In this document: positions 6,591 to 13,420 of the stretch, in pieces
Position numbering within the stretch: the first letter of the stretch is position 1
Layout: every line of letters starts with the position of its first letter
Origin: Elusimicrobia bacterium CG03_land_8_20_14_0_80_50_18
Lineage (GTDB): Bacteria; CG03
DNA: 14,660 nucleotides
Reading direction: 5' to 3'
NCBI GenBank assembly: GCA_002780705.1
Contig: PEUP01000033.1
Location: 2,845 to 17,504 of the forward strand
Made by a program: the position numbers and the translations under genes
Notes under the pieces: model-generated
Told to the model about the DNA's origin: nothing
Databases searched by the model: none
The model's input: only the letters and a program-made list of their open reading frames with translations

Positions 6591-7372
6591 AAAATAAAAA
6601 ACGCTTTGCTTCCAATAGCATCAGATTTTCGGTGTTTGACAGGGAAAAGGCGCTCAATATATTTTTTGTCGCCGGAGCGCCGGACATGGACACTTCGGCG
6701 GAAGTCTTGAGAAAACTTCCCTCCTGCGGATGCGACATCATAGAGATCGGAGTGCCGTATTCGGACCCCCTCGCCGACGGGCCTGTGATAAGGGACGCCT
6801 ACACGAAAGCGCTTAAAAAAGGCGTCACCCTTCAAAAGGTGCTGGCCATGGTGAAGCGCGAGCGCGCCAATGTGCCCGTGCCGATTGCGCTGATGATATA
6901 CAGTAATCTCATTCTGCGCAGAGGCGCGGATAATTTCATAAAAGATGCCGTTAAAAGCGGCGTTAACGCTCTGATAGTGCCGGACATGATGTATCCTTAT
7001 TCAAAAGATTTCGCCGAGGACGCGAGGGCGGCGGGTCTGGCTTTCATTCCTCTGGCCGCTCCCGCCACGGACAGGGAAAGGATAAAGGAAATATCCGCAT
7101 CCGGCGACGGTTTCCTTTATTATGTCAATGTTGAGGGAATAACGGGCGTGAGGGACAAGCTCCCCGCGGGCATCGCTTCCAGACTCAAGGATGTGTCGTC
7201 GGCTTCGTCGCTTCCTGTCATGAGCGGTTTCGGCATATCCCGGCCGGAGCATGTGAAGGCCATAAAAAAATATGTTGACGGCGTCATCGTCGGCAGCGCC
7301 GTGCAGAAAGAGCTCAACGCCGGCAGAAAACCCTGGGCTCTTGTGAAGGAGTTAAAATGTTCTTTTTCATAA
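6587..7372 (+). CDS. trpA: Tryptophan synthase alpha chain
   Basis: The alpha subunit splits indole-3-glycerol phosphate into indole and glyceraldehyde-3-phosphate and passes indole to TrpB. The 261 residues form the usual TIM barrel. EIGVPYSDPLADGPVI holds both catalytic acids, Glu53 and Asp64. A YYVNVEGITG segment and SGFGISRPEHV, which lines the phosphate site, follow. The IALMIYSNLI segment replaces the commoner M.YYNPI, a modest deviation in the loop that contacts TrpB. By my hand count 11 of 19 isoleucines use AUA. The start overlaps the trpB stop (ATGA). The 3' end overlaps accD by 16 bases. No genes for the earlier steps (trpE, G, D, C) are in the window. Confidence 0.96.
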   Translation: MKNKKRFASNSIRFSVFDREKALNIFFVAGAPDMDTSAEVLRKLPSCGCDIIEIGVPYSDPLADGPVIRDAYTKALKKGVTLQKVLAMVKRERANVPVPIALMIYSNLILRRGADNFIKDAVKSGVNALIVPDMMYPYSKDFAEDARAAGLAFIPLAAPATDRERIKEISASGDGFLYYVNVEGITGVRDKLPAGIASRLKDVSSASSLPVMSGFGISRPEHVKAIKKYVDGVIVGSAVQKELNAGRKPWALVKELKCSFS

Positions 7373-8172
7373 AAAAATCCGAAGACGGGCTGTGGATGAA
7401 ATGCGCCTCATGCAATGACATAACATACAGGAAACAGCTCGTTGCCAATTCCTATGTCTGCGCCAAGTGCGGAAATTATTTTCGCATAGGGAGTAAGGAG
7501 TACATAAACCTGATTGCCGACGAGGGCAGTTTTACGGAATATTTCTCCGAGATAAAACCCGCCGATCCGCTCAAGTTCTACGATGTGAAAAAATACGCGA
7601 AGAAACTTAAGGAAGCCCGGAAAAAAACAGGGAATAACGACGCTTTTATCTGCGGGCTGTGTTCCATAAACGGCGTTGCAGCGGCTCTGGGCGCGCTGAA
7701 TTTCGCTTTTATGGGTGGGAGCATGGGCTCGGTTGTCGGAGAAAAAATCAGTCTTCTGGCGGAAAAAGCGGCCGGGGAAAAACTCCCTCTTATCATCGTT
7801 TCCGCCTCCGGGGGCGCGCGGATGCAGGAGGGAATTCTCTCTCTTATGCAGATGGCCAAAACTTCAGGAGCTCTTGCGAAACTGGCCGAGGCGAAACTGC
7901 CTTTTATATCTGTTCTGACGAATCCCACCACGGGCGGCGTTAGCGCGAGTTTCGCTTTCCTGGGGGACATTATAATGAGCGAGCCGAAAGCTCTCATCGG
8001 TTTCGCGGGGCCCCGCGTGATAGAGCAGACAATAAGGCAGAAACTTCCGGAAGGTTTTCAAAGGGCGGAATTTCTGCTTGAAAAAGGTCAGATAGATATG
8101 ATTGTGGAAAGGGCCGAATTGAAAAAGAAGATATCGGAACTTCTGGAGTTTCTCAAAGGAGGGAAATCATGA
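7357..8172 (+). CDS. accD: Acetyl-CoA carboxylase carboxyltransferase subunit beta
   Basis: AccD, with AccA, moves the carboxyl group from biotin to acetyl-CoA, giving malonyl-CoA for fatty-acid synthesis. The 271 residues start with a four-cysteine zinc ribbon (Cys16, Cys19, Cys35, Cys38), then a crotonase-type domain with SASGGARMQEG (149-159), NPTTGGVSASFA (189-200) and GFAGPRVIEQTI (215-226). The length is a little below the 280-300 usual in other bacteria. A clear AAGGAG (7346-7351) lies 5 bases before the ATG, inside trpA. The trpFBA-accD order is a recurrent bacterial arrangement. Here a dehydrogenase follows instead of the folC often seen. The stop overlaps the next gene by ATGA. accA is not in the window. 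Confidence 0.96.
   Translation: MFFFIKKSEDGLWMKCASCNDITYRKQLVANSYVCAKCGNYFRIGSKEYINLIADEGSFTEYFSEIKPADPLKFYDVKKYAKKLKEARKKTGNNDAFICGLCSINGVAAALGALNFAFMGGSMGSVVGEKISLLAEKAAGEKLPLIIVSASGGARMQEGILSLMQMAKTSGALAKLAEAKLPFISVLTNPTTGGVSASFAFLGDIIMSEPKALIGFAGPRVIEQTIRQKLPEGFQRAEFLLEKGQIDMIVERAELKKKISELLEFLKGGKS
8155..8163 (+). promoter_or_regulatory. Strong RBS of the glutamate dehydrogenase gene
   Basis: AAAGGAGGG, 5 bases before ATG 8169, is close to the ideal anti-16S match and among the strongest in the window. It selects ATG 8169 over the in-frame ATG at 8199 (MNPWVV) and suggests high translation of this gene within the operon. Confidence 0.8.
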
Positions 8173-9437
8173 CAAAAAAATCTACGGGCGGCGCAGTGAT
8201 GAATCCATGGGTCGTAGCGAAACAGCAGCTCTCAGCGGTGGCGGAGAGCATCGGCATGGAGCCGTGGATATACAATAAACTCAGCGAATGCAAAAGGAGC
8301 CTGATCGTGTCCATTCCGGTCAAGTTGGACGGCGGCGGGGTTAAGATGTTTGAGGGTTTCAGGGTGCAGCACAATCTTGACCGCGGGCCGGGCAAAGGCG
8401 GAATACGCATACATCCCTCGGTGACGCTGGATGAGGTGAAGGCCCTGTCAATGTGGATGACATGGAAATGCGCTGTTGTCAACCTACCTTACGGAGGCGC
8501 CAAGGGCGGAATCACCTGTGAGCCCGCCGAGCTTTCCAAATATGAACTTGAGAGGATGGTCAGGCGTTACACCTCGGAAATAGGCATGCTCATAGGGCCG
8601 GAAAAAGATATTCCCGCGCCCGATGTGAACACTAACCAGCAGGTGATGGCCTGGATAATGGACACATATTCAATGAATGTCGGTTTTTCTTCTCCCGCCG
8701 TTGTCACGGGCAAACCCATGAGTCTGGGCGGTTCCCAGGGACGCCCCGAAGCCACGGGCAGGGGCCTGATGATAGTCGTGAAAAAACTCCTGGAAAACAC
8801 AGGGAGGAAGCCGCAGGATGTGACGGTGGCGGTGCAGGGTTTCGGCAATGTAGGCGGGGCCTTCAGCAAACTCATCTCCGAACTCGGATGCAGGGTAATC
8901 GCCGTTTCCGATGTGTCGGGAGGCGTTTATAATTCAAAAGGCATTGATGTGGCCGCGGCTCAAAAATACGCCGCTAAGAACGGCGCGCTGAAAGGTTACA
9001 CGCCCGGCGATGCCGTCAGCAACGAAGAGCTGCTTGAGCTTAAATGCGATATTCTTGTGCCTGCCGCTCTTGAGGGGCAGATCACATCCGCCAACGCCGC
9101 GAAGATAAAGTCCTCCTATGTGCTTGAGGGCGCCAACGGCCCGACGACACCCGAGGCGGACAAGATACTTGAGGACAGGAACATCGTCGTGATCCCGGAC
9201 ATTCTCGCCAACGCGGGGGGCGTGACGGTGTCGTATTTTGAATGGGTGCAGGACCTTCAGTCCAACTTCTGGAAATATGAGCAGATAAACAGAAAGCTTG
9301 AAGACATCATGTCTGAAGCTTTTGACAGCGTCTGGGACATGATGAAAAAGAGCAAGTGCAGCATGCGCATGGCCGCTTACAAGATAGGCGTAGGCCGGGT
9401 GGCGGAAGCTGTGCGTCTCAGGGGAATTTACCCGTGA
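8169..9437 (+). CDS. Glutamate dehydrogenase (Glu/Leu/Phe/Val family)
   Basis: The 422-residue enzyme interconverts glutamate with 2-oxoglutarate plus ammonia using NAD(P). Seen: GPGKGGIR (73-80), the catalytic LPYGGAKGGI with Lys112, GPEKDIPAPDVNT with the catalytic Asp152, the Rossmann loop QGFGNVGG (223-230) with an acidic residue (Asp248) after the second strand, LEGANGPTTPEA, and GGVTVSYFEWVQ (350-361). The SYFEW segment with Ser355 favours glutamate over leucine or phenylalanine. The size fits the short hexameric catabolic/bacillar type. NAD preference is an inference from Asp248 only. The gene overlaps accD (ATGA) and bamA (GTGA), an unusual place for a nitrogen-metabolism gene. Confidence 0.93.
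   Translation: MTKKSTGGAVMNPWVVAKQQLSAVAESIGMEPWIYNKLSECKRSLIVSIPVKLDGGGVKMFEGFRVQHNLDRGPGKGGIRIHPSVTLDEVKALSMWMTWKCAVVNLPYGGAKGGITCEPAELSKYELERMVRRYTSEIGMLIGPEKDIPAPDVNTNQQVMAWIMDTYSMNVGFSSPAVVTGKPMSLGGSQGRPEATGRGLMIVVKKLLENTGRKPQDVTVAVQGFGNVGGAFSKLISELGCRVIAVSDVSGGVYNSKGIDVAAAQKYAAKNGALKGYTPGDAVSNEELLELKCDILVPAALEGQITSANAAKIKSSYVLEGANGPTTPEADKILEDRNIVVIPDILANAGGVTVSYFEWVQDLQSNFWKYEQINRKLEDIMSEAFDSVWDMMKKSKCSMRMAAYKIGVGRVAEAVRLRGIYP
9420..9426 (+). promoter_or_regulatory. RBS that fixes the bamA GTG start
   Basis: AGGGGAA lies 7 bases before GTG 9434, whose GTGA overlaps the preceding stop. This makes 9434 the best start and excludes the ATG at 9356, which would read 26 residues out of the dehydrogenase gene. 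Confidence 0.65.
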
Positions 9438-11761
9438 GACGGGACTGTCCCCATTACGGACGAGCGAAGCTGAAAGCCCGCCTCTGGCGGGCGAGGCGCA
9501 GATGGGGACTGTCCCTTTTATTTTCGGCGCTTTGCCTCGCGGCCTCATCCGGGGATTTTGTCGAGCGTGTTGAAATAGCGGGCAATGAAACGGTTAAGAG
9601 TAAACAAATCACAAAAGAAATAGCCGTCCGCGCGGGCGATGTTTTTTCGGAGGATGTGCTCCGGGGCGATATCAAGCGCATATTTGGCATGAACAAATTT
9701 GATGATGTATCCGTGGCTGTCAGCACGGGGGTGTCGGGAGTGGTGATACGCTTTGATGTGAAAGAAAAACCCCGTCTAAGAAAATTCAAATTCGTGGGCC
9801 ACAAGGAGCTGTCTGCGGGTATGCTCCGCGAGAAACTCACGCTCTCCGGCGGGGATTATTTTTCTGTCGGTGATATCATGAATGAGATCCGCGCGATACA
9901 GGAGCTGTACAAGGGAGAGGGTTTTTCAAAAGTGTCGGTGAGCCATTTCATAGACGAACCCGACGCCAAAGGCCGTTCTGTCGTCACATTCTACATAGAG
10001 GAGGGCCAGAAGATCCTCATCAGCGACATCGATCTGCCGGGGGTGCAATCCTTCAAACTGAAGAAAATAAAGTCCCTGATGGAGCTGAAGCGGAAGAAAA
10101 TCTTCAACGCCGAGAAACTGGACGCTGATATCGCCAAGATAACGGAATTCTACAAGGACCGCGGTTATGCCCGTTTTGAGATATCCGAGCCCTACATCAG
10201 TTATTCCAATGACGGCTCTTTTGTCAAACTGACTTTTTTCGTTTACGAAGGCGGCCGGTATGACCTGGGTGATATGCGCTTTGAAGGAGCTGTCCTGAAA
10301 GACAGCGCAAAATTTCTGTCCCTCGCGGATGAGGCCAAGTTCAGAAAAGGCAGAGTCTATTCCCGCAAAAACGAGGAGAGTTTTGTGGCCGCGTTCCACG
10401 GTTTATACGCGGATGACGGTTATCTGAAATTGATGCTCGTGCCCGAATACGAATATAAGGACGGAAAGGTGGACATCCTTTATAAGATCCACGAAGGCGA
10501 ACAGATCAGCATCAACAGCATCTATATAGAGGGCGCCAGACGCACCAAAGAATTCGTCATCAGAAGGGAGATACATGTGTCCGAGGGTGATCCTTTTAAG
10601 CTGACAGAGGTGAGGGAGTCCCAGAGGCGGATCTTCAATCTGGGCTTTTTCTCGGATGTGCAGATCATTCCCACTGACACGCATGTGAAGGATAAGATGG
10701 ATCTGACCTTTCAGGTGCAGGAGCAGCAGACGGGAATGCTGTCTGTCGGAGCGGGATATTCTTCGGTGGACAGGCTCGTGGGCACGGTGCAGATATCCGA
10801 GACCAATTTCAGGGGTATGGGGCAGAAACTCTCTCTCATGTGGGAGTTCGGAGCTAGACGGAAAAATTACAATCTTTCTTTCACGGAACCTTATTTTTTC
10901 GGCAGGAATCTTTCTTTCAACACGGCCATCTATGATATAGACAGGGTGCGGGAATATGTCAGCACTTCAACAGTGAAAGACAATTATCACGAACACAAAA
11001 GAGGCGGAAGCATAGGTTTCGGCAAACGCTTTATGGATGTGTACACGGCAAATGTGACCTACGCCTATGAGGCTTTGAGACTTTATGCCACTGATGATCC
11101 TTACATGGACGGACAGAAAGCTCTGGCTGACAGCAGGGGCATAACCTCAAGCCTGCGGACATCTCTGACCCGAGACACAAGGGATTATTTCTGGGATCCC
11201 ACAACGGGATCCATATACAAGGTTTCCGAACAGGTGGCCACGGATATTTTCGGCGGCCAGAATTTTTTCCACAGAGAACGCCTTCAGATATCATATTTTT
11301 TTCCGATCGTCTGGAAACTGGTTTTGGTGACCAATTTTGAAGTGGGCGTCGTCACAGGTTACGGGAGCACGCCGGATGTGCCGGTTTATGAGCGCTTCTA
11401 CACCGGCGGCGGAGAATCCATAAGGGGCTATAACTACAGGGGGCAGATCGGGCCTCCCAAGGGCGGCAGATACATGAATGTCAATAATCTGGAACTCAAG
11501 TTTCCGCTCGTGAGGGAGAACAACCAGACTGTCCTGCAATGGGCTTTTTTCTTTGACTTCGGCGGGGCATGGTCGGACAGAAACGATGTGAACTGGTCTT
11601 TCGGCCTGACGGAAAATCATTTTAAGAGGGGCTGGGGTATGGGCATAAGATTCAAGATTCCCGCTTTCCCCGTGCGCCTGGACTGGGCAAAGGGCCTTGA
11701 CCATGTGCGGGGCGAATCTGAGACGCAGTGGTATTTTACAATAGGAGACATCTTTTGGTAG
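9434..11761 (+). CDS. bamA: Outer membrane protein assembly factor BamA
   Basis: BamA is the Omp85 pore that folds beta-barrel proteins into the outer membrane. The 775-residue product has a signal peptide with a very basic n-region (residues about 10-23) and a hydrophobic core at about 25-37 ending in LAASSG. Five POTRA domains follow (about 42-432), each with an interdomain pattern such as VERVEIAGN, LRKFKFVGHKEL and INSIYIEGARRT. A 16-strand barrel runs from about residue 433 and contains the FYTGGGESIRGY motif (655-666), the conserved lid/loop L6 element. It ends in WYFTIGDIFW, with the terminal aromatic typical of barrel C-terminal strands. Length compares with 810 in E. coli. The start is GTG 9434. 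Residues about 3-28 are encoded by a palindromic repeat (9441-9515), which is odd for such a gene. skp and lpx genes follow, the classical envelope order. Confidence 0.95.
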   Translation: MRRDCPHYGRAKLKARLWRARRRWGLSLLFSALCLAASSGDFVERVEIAGNETVKSKQITKEIAVRAGDVFSEDVLRGDIKRIFGMNKFDDVSVAVSTGVSGVVIRFDVKEKPRLRKFKFVGHKELSAGMLREKLTLSGGDYFSVGDIMNEIRAIQELYKGEGFSKVSVSHFIDEPDAKGRSVVTFYIEEGQKILISDIDLPGVQSFKLKKIKSLMELKRKKIFNAEKLDADIAKITEFYKDRGYARFEISEPYISYSNDGSFVKLTFFVYEGGRYDLGDMRFEGAVLKDSAKFLSLADEAKFRKGRVYSRKNEESFVAAFHGLYADDGYLKLMLVPEYEYKDGKVDILYKIHEGEQISINSIYIEGARRTKEFVIRREIHVSEGDPFKLTEVRESQRRIFNLGFFSDVQIIPTDTHVKDKMDLTFQVQEQQTGMLSVGAGYSSVDRLVGTVQISETNFRGMGQKLSLMWEFGARRKNYNLSFTEPYFFGRNLSFNTAIYDIDRVREYVSTSTVKDNYHEHKRGGSIGFGKRFMDVYTANVTYAYEALRLYATDDPYMDGQKALADSRGITSSLRTSLTRDTRDYFWDPTTGSIYKVSEQVATDIFGGQNFFHRERLQISYFFPIVWKLVLVTNFEVGVVTGYGSTPDVPVYERFYTGGGESIRGYNYRGQIGPPKGGRYMNVNNLELKFPLVRENNQTVLQWAFFFDFGGAWSDRNDVNWSFGLTENHFKRGWGMGIRFKIPAFPVRLDWAKGLDHVRGESETQWYFTIGDIFW
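9441..9515. mobile_element. 75-bp palindromic REP/MITE-like element inside the bamA 5' end
   Basis: The ends are GGGACTGTCCCCAT (9441-9454) and ATGGGGACTGTCCC (9502-9515), inverted copies with only the palindrome's central base differing. The middle carries a perfect 7-bp hairpin GCCCGCC/GGCGGGC (9476-9482 with 9486-9492, loop TCT). GGGACTGTCCC-type ends recall repeats I associate from memory with REP-associated tyrosine transposases (RAYT) in many uncultured bacteria. The element has no coding capacity of its own and would be non-autonomous. It keeps the bamA frame open with no stop. Confidence 0.7.
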
Positions 11762-11772
11762 AATCCGGAAAA

Positions 11773-11779
11773 AAGGGGG
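11773..11779 (+). promoter_or_regulatory. RBS that fixes the skp TTG start
   Basis: AAGGGGG lies 8 bases before TTG 11788. No ATG occurs before the signal peptide in this frame. The alternatives, GTG 11728 and TTG 11755, are less well placed. Confidence 0.6.
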
Positions 11780-11787
11780 CGATTTTT

Positions 11788-12405
11788 TTGACTGCGTTTA
11801 AATTCATTTGTTTGTGCTTTTTGTGCTCCGGCCTCGTCCGGGCGGAACTGATTTCCACGCAGAAAATAGCTTTTGTGGACATAGAAGAGATTTATTCGCG
11901 TTTCCAAATGAAGGAACTCGCCGAGAGAGAGCTGGAAATACGCAAAGATAAGTATGTCGCGGACATCGCCGCCATAGACAGCAAAATCCGTCAGCTTGAA
12001 ACCAGCATAGCCCTTGAAGAAGAGAAAACCGTGAGCCTTTCCACATCTCCGGCGGCGGATGCGGAAACATCCACCGCGACCGTTAAGGCTGAAGAGAAAA
12101 CCGTGAGCCTTTCCACATCTCCGGCGGCGGATGCGGAAACATCCACCGCGACCGTTAAGGCGGACACGCGGCCGGATGAGTTGAAGGCTTTGAAACAGCA
12201 GAAGGAATTGCTCTCGGCTGAGACCAGGGAAAGTTTGAAGAATATCAAAAGCGAATACATGACACAGATAATGGGCAAGATCTATGACGCGGTTGCTGAA
12301 GCCGCCGACGAGGGCGGATACGGTCTCGTTATTGATAAGAGCAACGCCGTTTACGGCATTCCTTCCACGGATCTGACAGAAACCGTTTTGAAAAAATTAA
12401 AATGA
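11788..12405 (+). CDS. skp: Skp/OmpH-family periplasmic chaperone
   Basis: Skp holds unfolded outer-membrane proteins in the periplasm and hands them to BamA, encoded just upstream. From TTG 11788 the 205-residue protein begins with a short signal peptide (FKFICLCFLCSGLVRA, cleavage after Ala19 or so). QKIAFVDIEEIYSRF and a long charged helix follow, which is the first tentacle of the jellyfish-like fold. The family-typical C-terminal VIDKSNAVYGIPSTDLTETVLKKL closes it. Residues 78-125 are two 24-residue copies rich in S, T and A, unlike coiled coil, at the hairpin region where the tentacle turns, so the protein is longer than the usual 160-180. The start codon is uncertain, though the preceding AAGGGGG supports it. 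It lies 26 bases after bamA and 13 before lpxD. Confidence 0.87.
   Translation: MTAFKFICLCFLCSGLVRAELISTQKIAFVDIEEIYSRFQMKELAERELEIRKDKYVADIAAIDSKIRQLETSIALEEEKTVSLSTSPAADAETSTATVKAEEKTVSLSTSPAADAETSTATVKADTRPDELKALKQQKELLSAETRESLKNIKSEYMTQIMGKIYDAVAEAADEGGYGLVIDKSNAVYGIPSTDLTETVLKKLK
12019..12162 (+). repeat. 72-bp tandem duplication in skp
   Basis: Two consecutive 72-base units (12019-12090 and 12091-12162) are identical except for the last base (GCT against GCG). The unit is a multiple of three and encodes 24 residues beginning EEKTVSLST and ending ATVKA. Such identity, including synonymous positions, indicates a very recent duplication or homogenisation. Confidence 0.95.
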
Positions 12406-12418
12406 AGGCTATGCTGTT

Positions 12419-13420
12419 ATGAAACTCTCGGAAATAGCGCGCCGCATAGGCGCCCAGTTGAAGGGCGGCGAAGTTGAAATCAGAGACATCGCCGAAATTG
12501 AGAAAGCCTCATCAGGGGAAATCACATTTTTATCAAATCCGAAGTATCTTGCCGCCCTGAAAAAGACAAAGGCCTCGGCTGTCATAGTGCCGGAGGGTCT
12601 GGATGCGCCCATACCGTCGCTCGTGTGTAAAAATCCCTATCTGGGTTTCGCCAAAGCCATCTCGTTGTTCAGAGAGCCGCCACCCCGTCCGGGCGACGGT
12701 ATCAGCCCCTTATCTTCGCTTGATGATCCCGCGGGGATAGCCGAAAACGCGGCCGTGGCCGCTTTTGTTTTTGCGGGCAAGGGCGTAAAAATCGGAGCGG
12801 GCACGGCTGTGATGCCCCATGTCTTTATAGGCGACGGCGCGCGAATCGGCGAAAACTGTTTTATCTATCCGAATGTCACCATACGCGAGAAGGTGATTAT
12901 CGGCAACAATGTTATCATTCATTCGGGTTCCGTTATAGGTTCCGACGGTTACGGTTATGTAGCGGCGGACGGCGCGCACAAAAAAATACCCCAGGCCGGA
13001 AATGTCGTCATAGAGGACAATGTTGAGATAGGGGCGAATGTGTGCATAGACCGCGCCGCCCTCTCATCCACTCTCATCGGCGAGGGCACGAAAATAGACA
13101 ATCTCGTTCACATAGCCCACAATGTGCGCGTGGGCAAACATTGCCTCATCCTCGGACAGACGGGGATAGCCGGGAGCAGCGTGATAGGGGATTACACGAC
13201 GCTGGCCTCGCAGAGCGGTGTCTCGGGTCATCTAAAAATAGGAAAACATGTCACCGTCGCCGCGCGCGGCGGCGTTATAAAAGATCTGCCGGACGGGGTG
13301 ATCGTTTCCGGTTTTCCGGCGAGGGATCACCGCCAGACGCTGAAGGCGCAGGCCGCGGCCGCGCGTCTTCCCAAGATTCTGGAAATGTTCCGTAAAATAA
13401 AGGGGGAATCAAATGGCTAA
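12419..13420 (+). CDS. lpxD: UDP-3-O-(acyl)glucosamine N-acyltransferase
   Basis: LpxD adds the second 3-hydroxyacyl chain from acyl-ACP to the glucosamine nitrogen in lipid A synthesis. The 333 residues (E. coli 341) comprise a uridine-binding N-terminal domain (about 1-100) with FLSNPKYL and a left-handed beta-helix (about 105-320) built of hexapeptide repeats such as IGDGAR, IGENCF, IGNNVI and IGANVC. IGSDGYGY (173-180) contacts the substrate, and DNLVHIAHNV (227-236) carries the likely catalytic His234. A short C-terminal helix for trimer packing ends the protein. The gene stands between skp and lpxC as in many Gram-negatives. Its stop overlaps the next gene by 8 bases. All key residues are present. 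Confidence 0.95.
   Translation: MKLSEIARRIGAQLKGGEVEIRDIAEIEKASSGEITFLSNPKYLAALKKTKASAVIVPEGLDAPIPSLVCKNPYLGFAKAISLFREPPPRPGDGISPLSSLDDPAGIAENAAVAAFVFAGKGVKIGAGTAVMPHVFIGDGARIGENCFIYPNVTIREKVIIGNNVIIHSGSVIGSDGYGYVAADGAHKKIPQAGNVVIEDNVEIGANVCIDRAALSSTLIGEGTKIDNLVHIAHNVRVGKHCLILGQTGIAGSSVIGDYTTLASQSGVSGHLKIGKHVTVAARGGVIKDLPDGVIVSGFPARDHRQTLKAQAAAARLPKILEMFRKIKGESNG

Noticed and set aside
9356..9433. bamA start at ATG 9356 inside the dehydrogenase gene
   Set aside because: It would give a long, non-signal-like N-terminus translated from the out-of-frame end of another gene. GTG 9434 has a good ribosome site and a 4-base overlap.
9441..9515. Transcription terminator or riboswitch between the dehydrogenase gene and bamA
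   Set aside because: The inverted ends and hairpin are followed by only a short mixed CTTTTATTTT stretch, and the sequence is inside the translated bamA frame. A mobile palindrome explains the symmetric ends better, though a partial attenuating effect cannot be excluded.
12019..12162. CRISPR-like or minisatellite array
   Set aside because: There are only two adjacent units with no spacers, and they are in frame inside skp.
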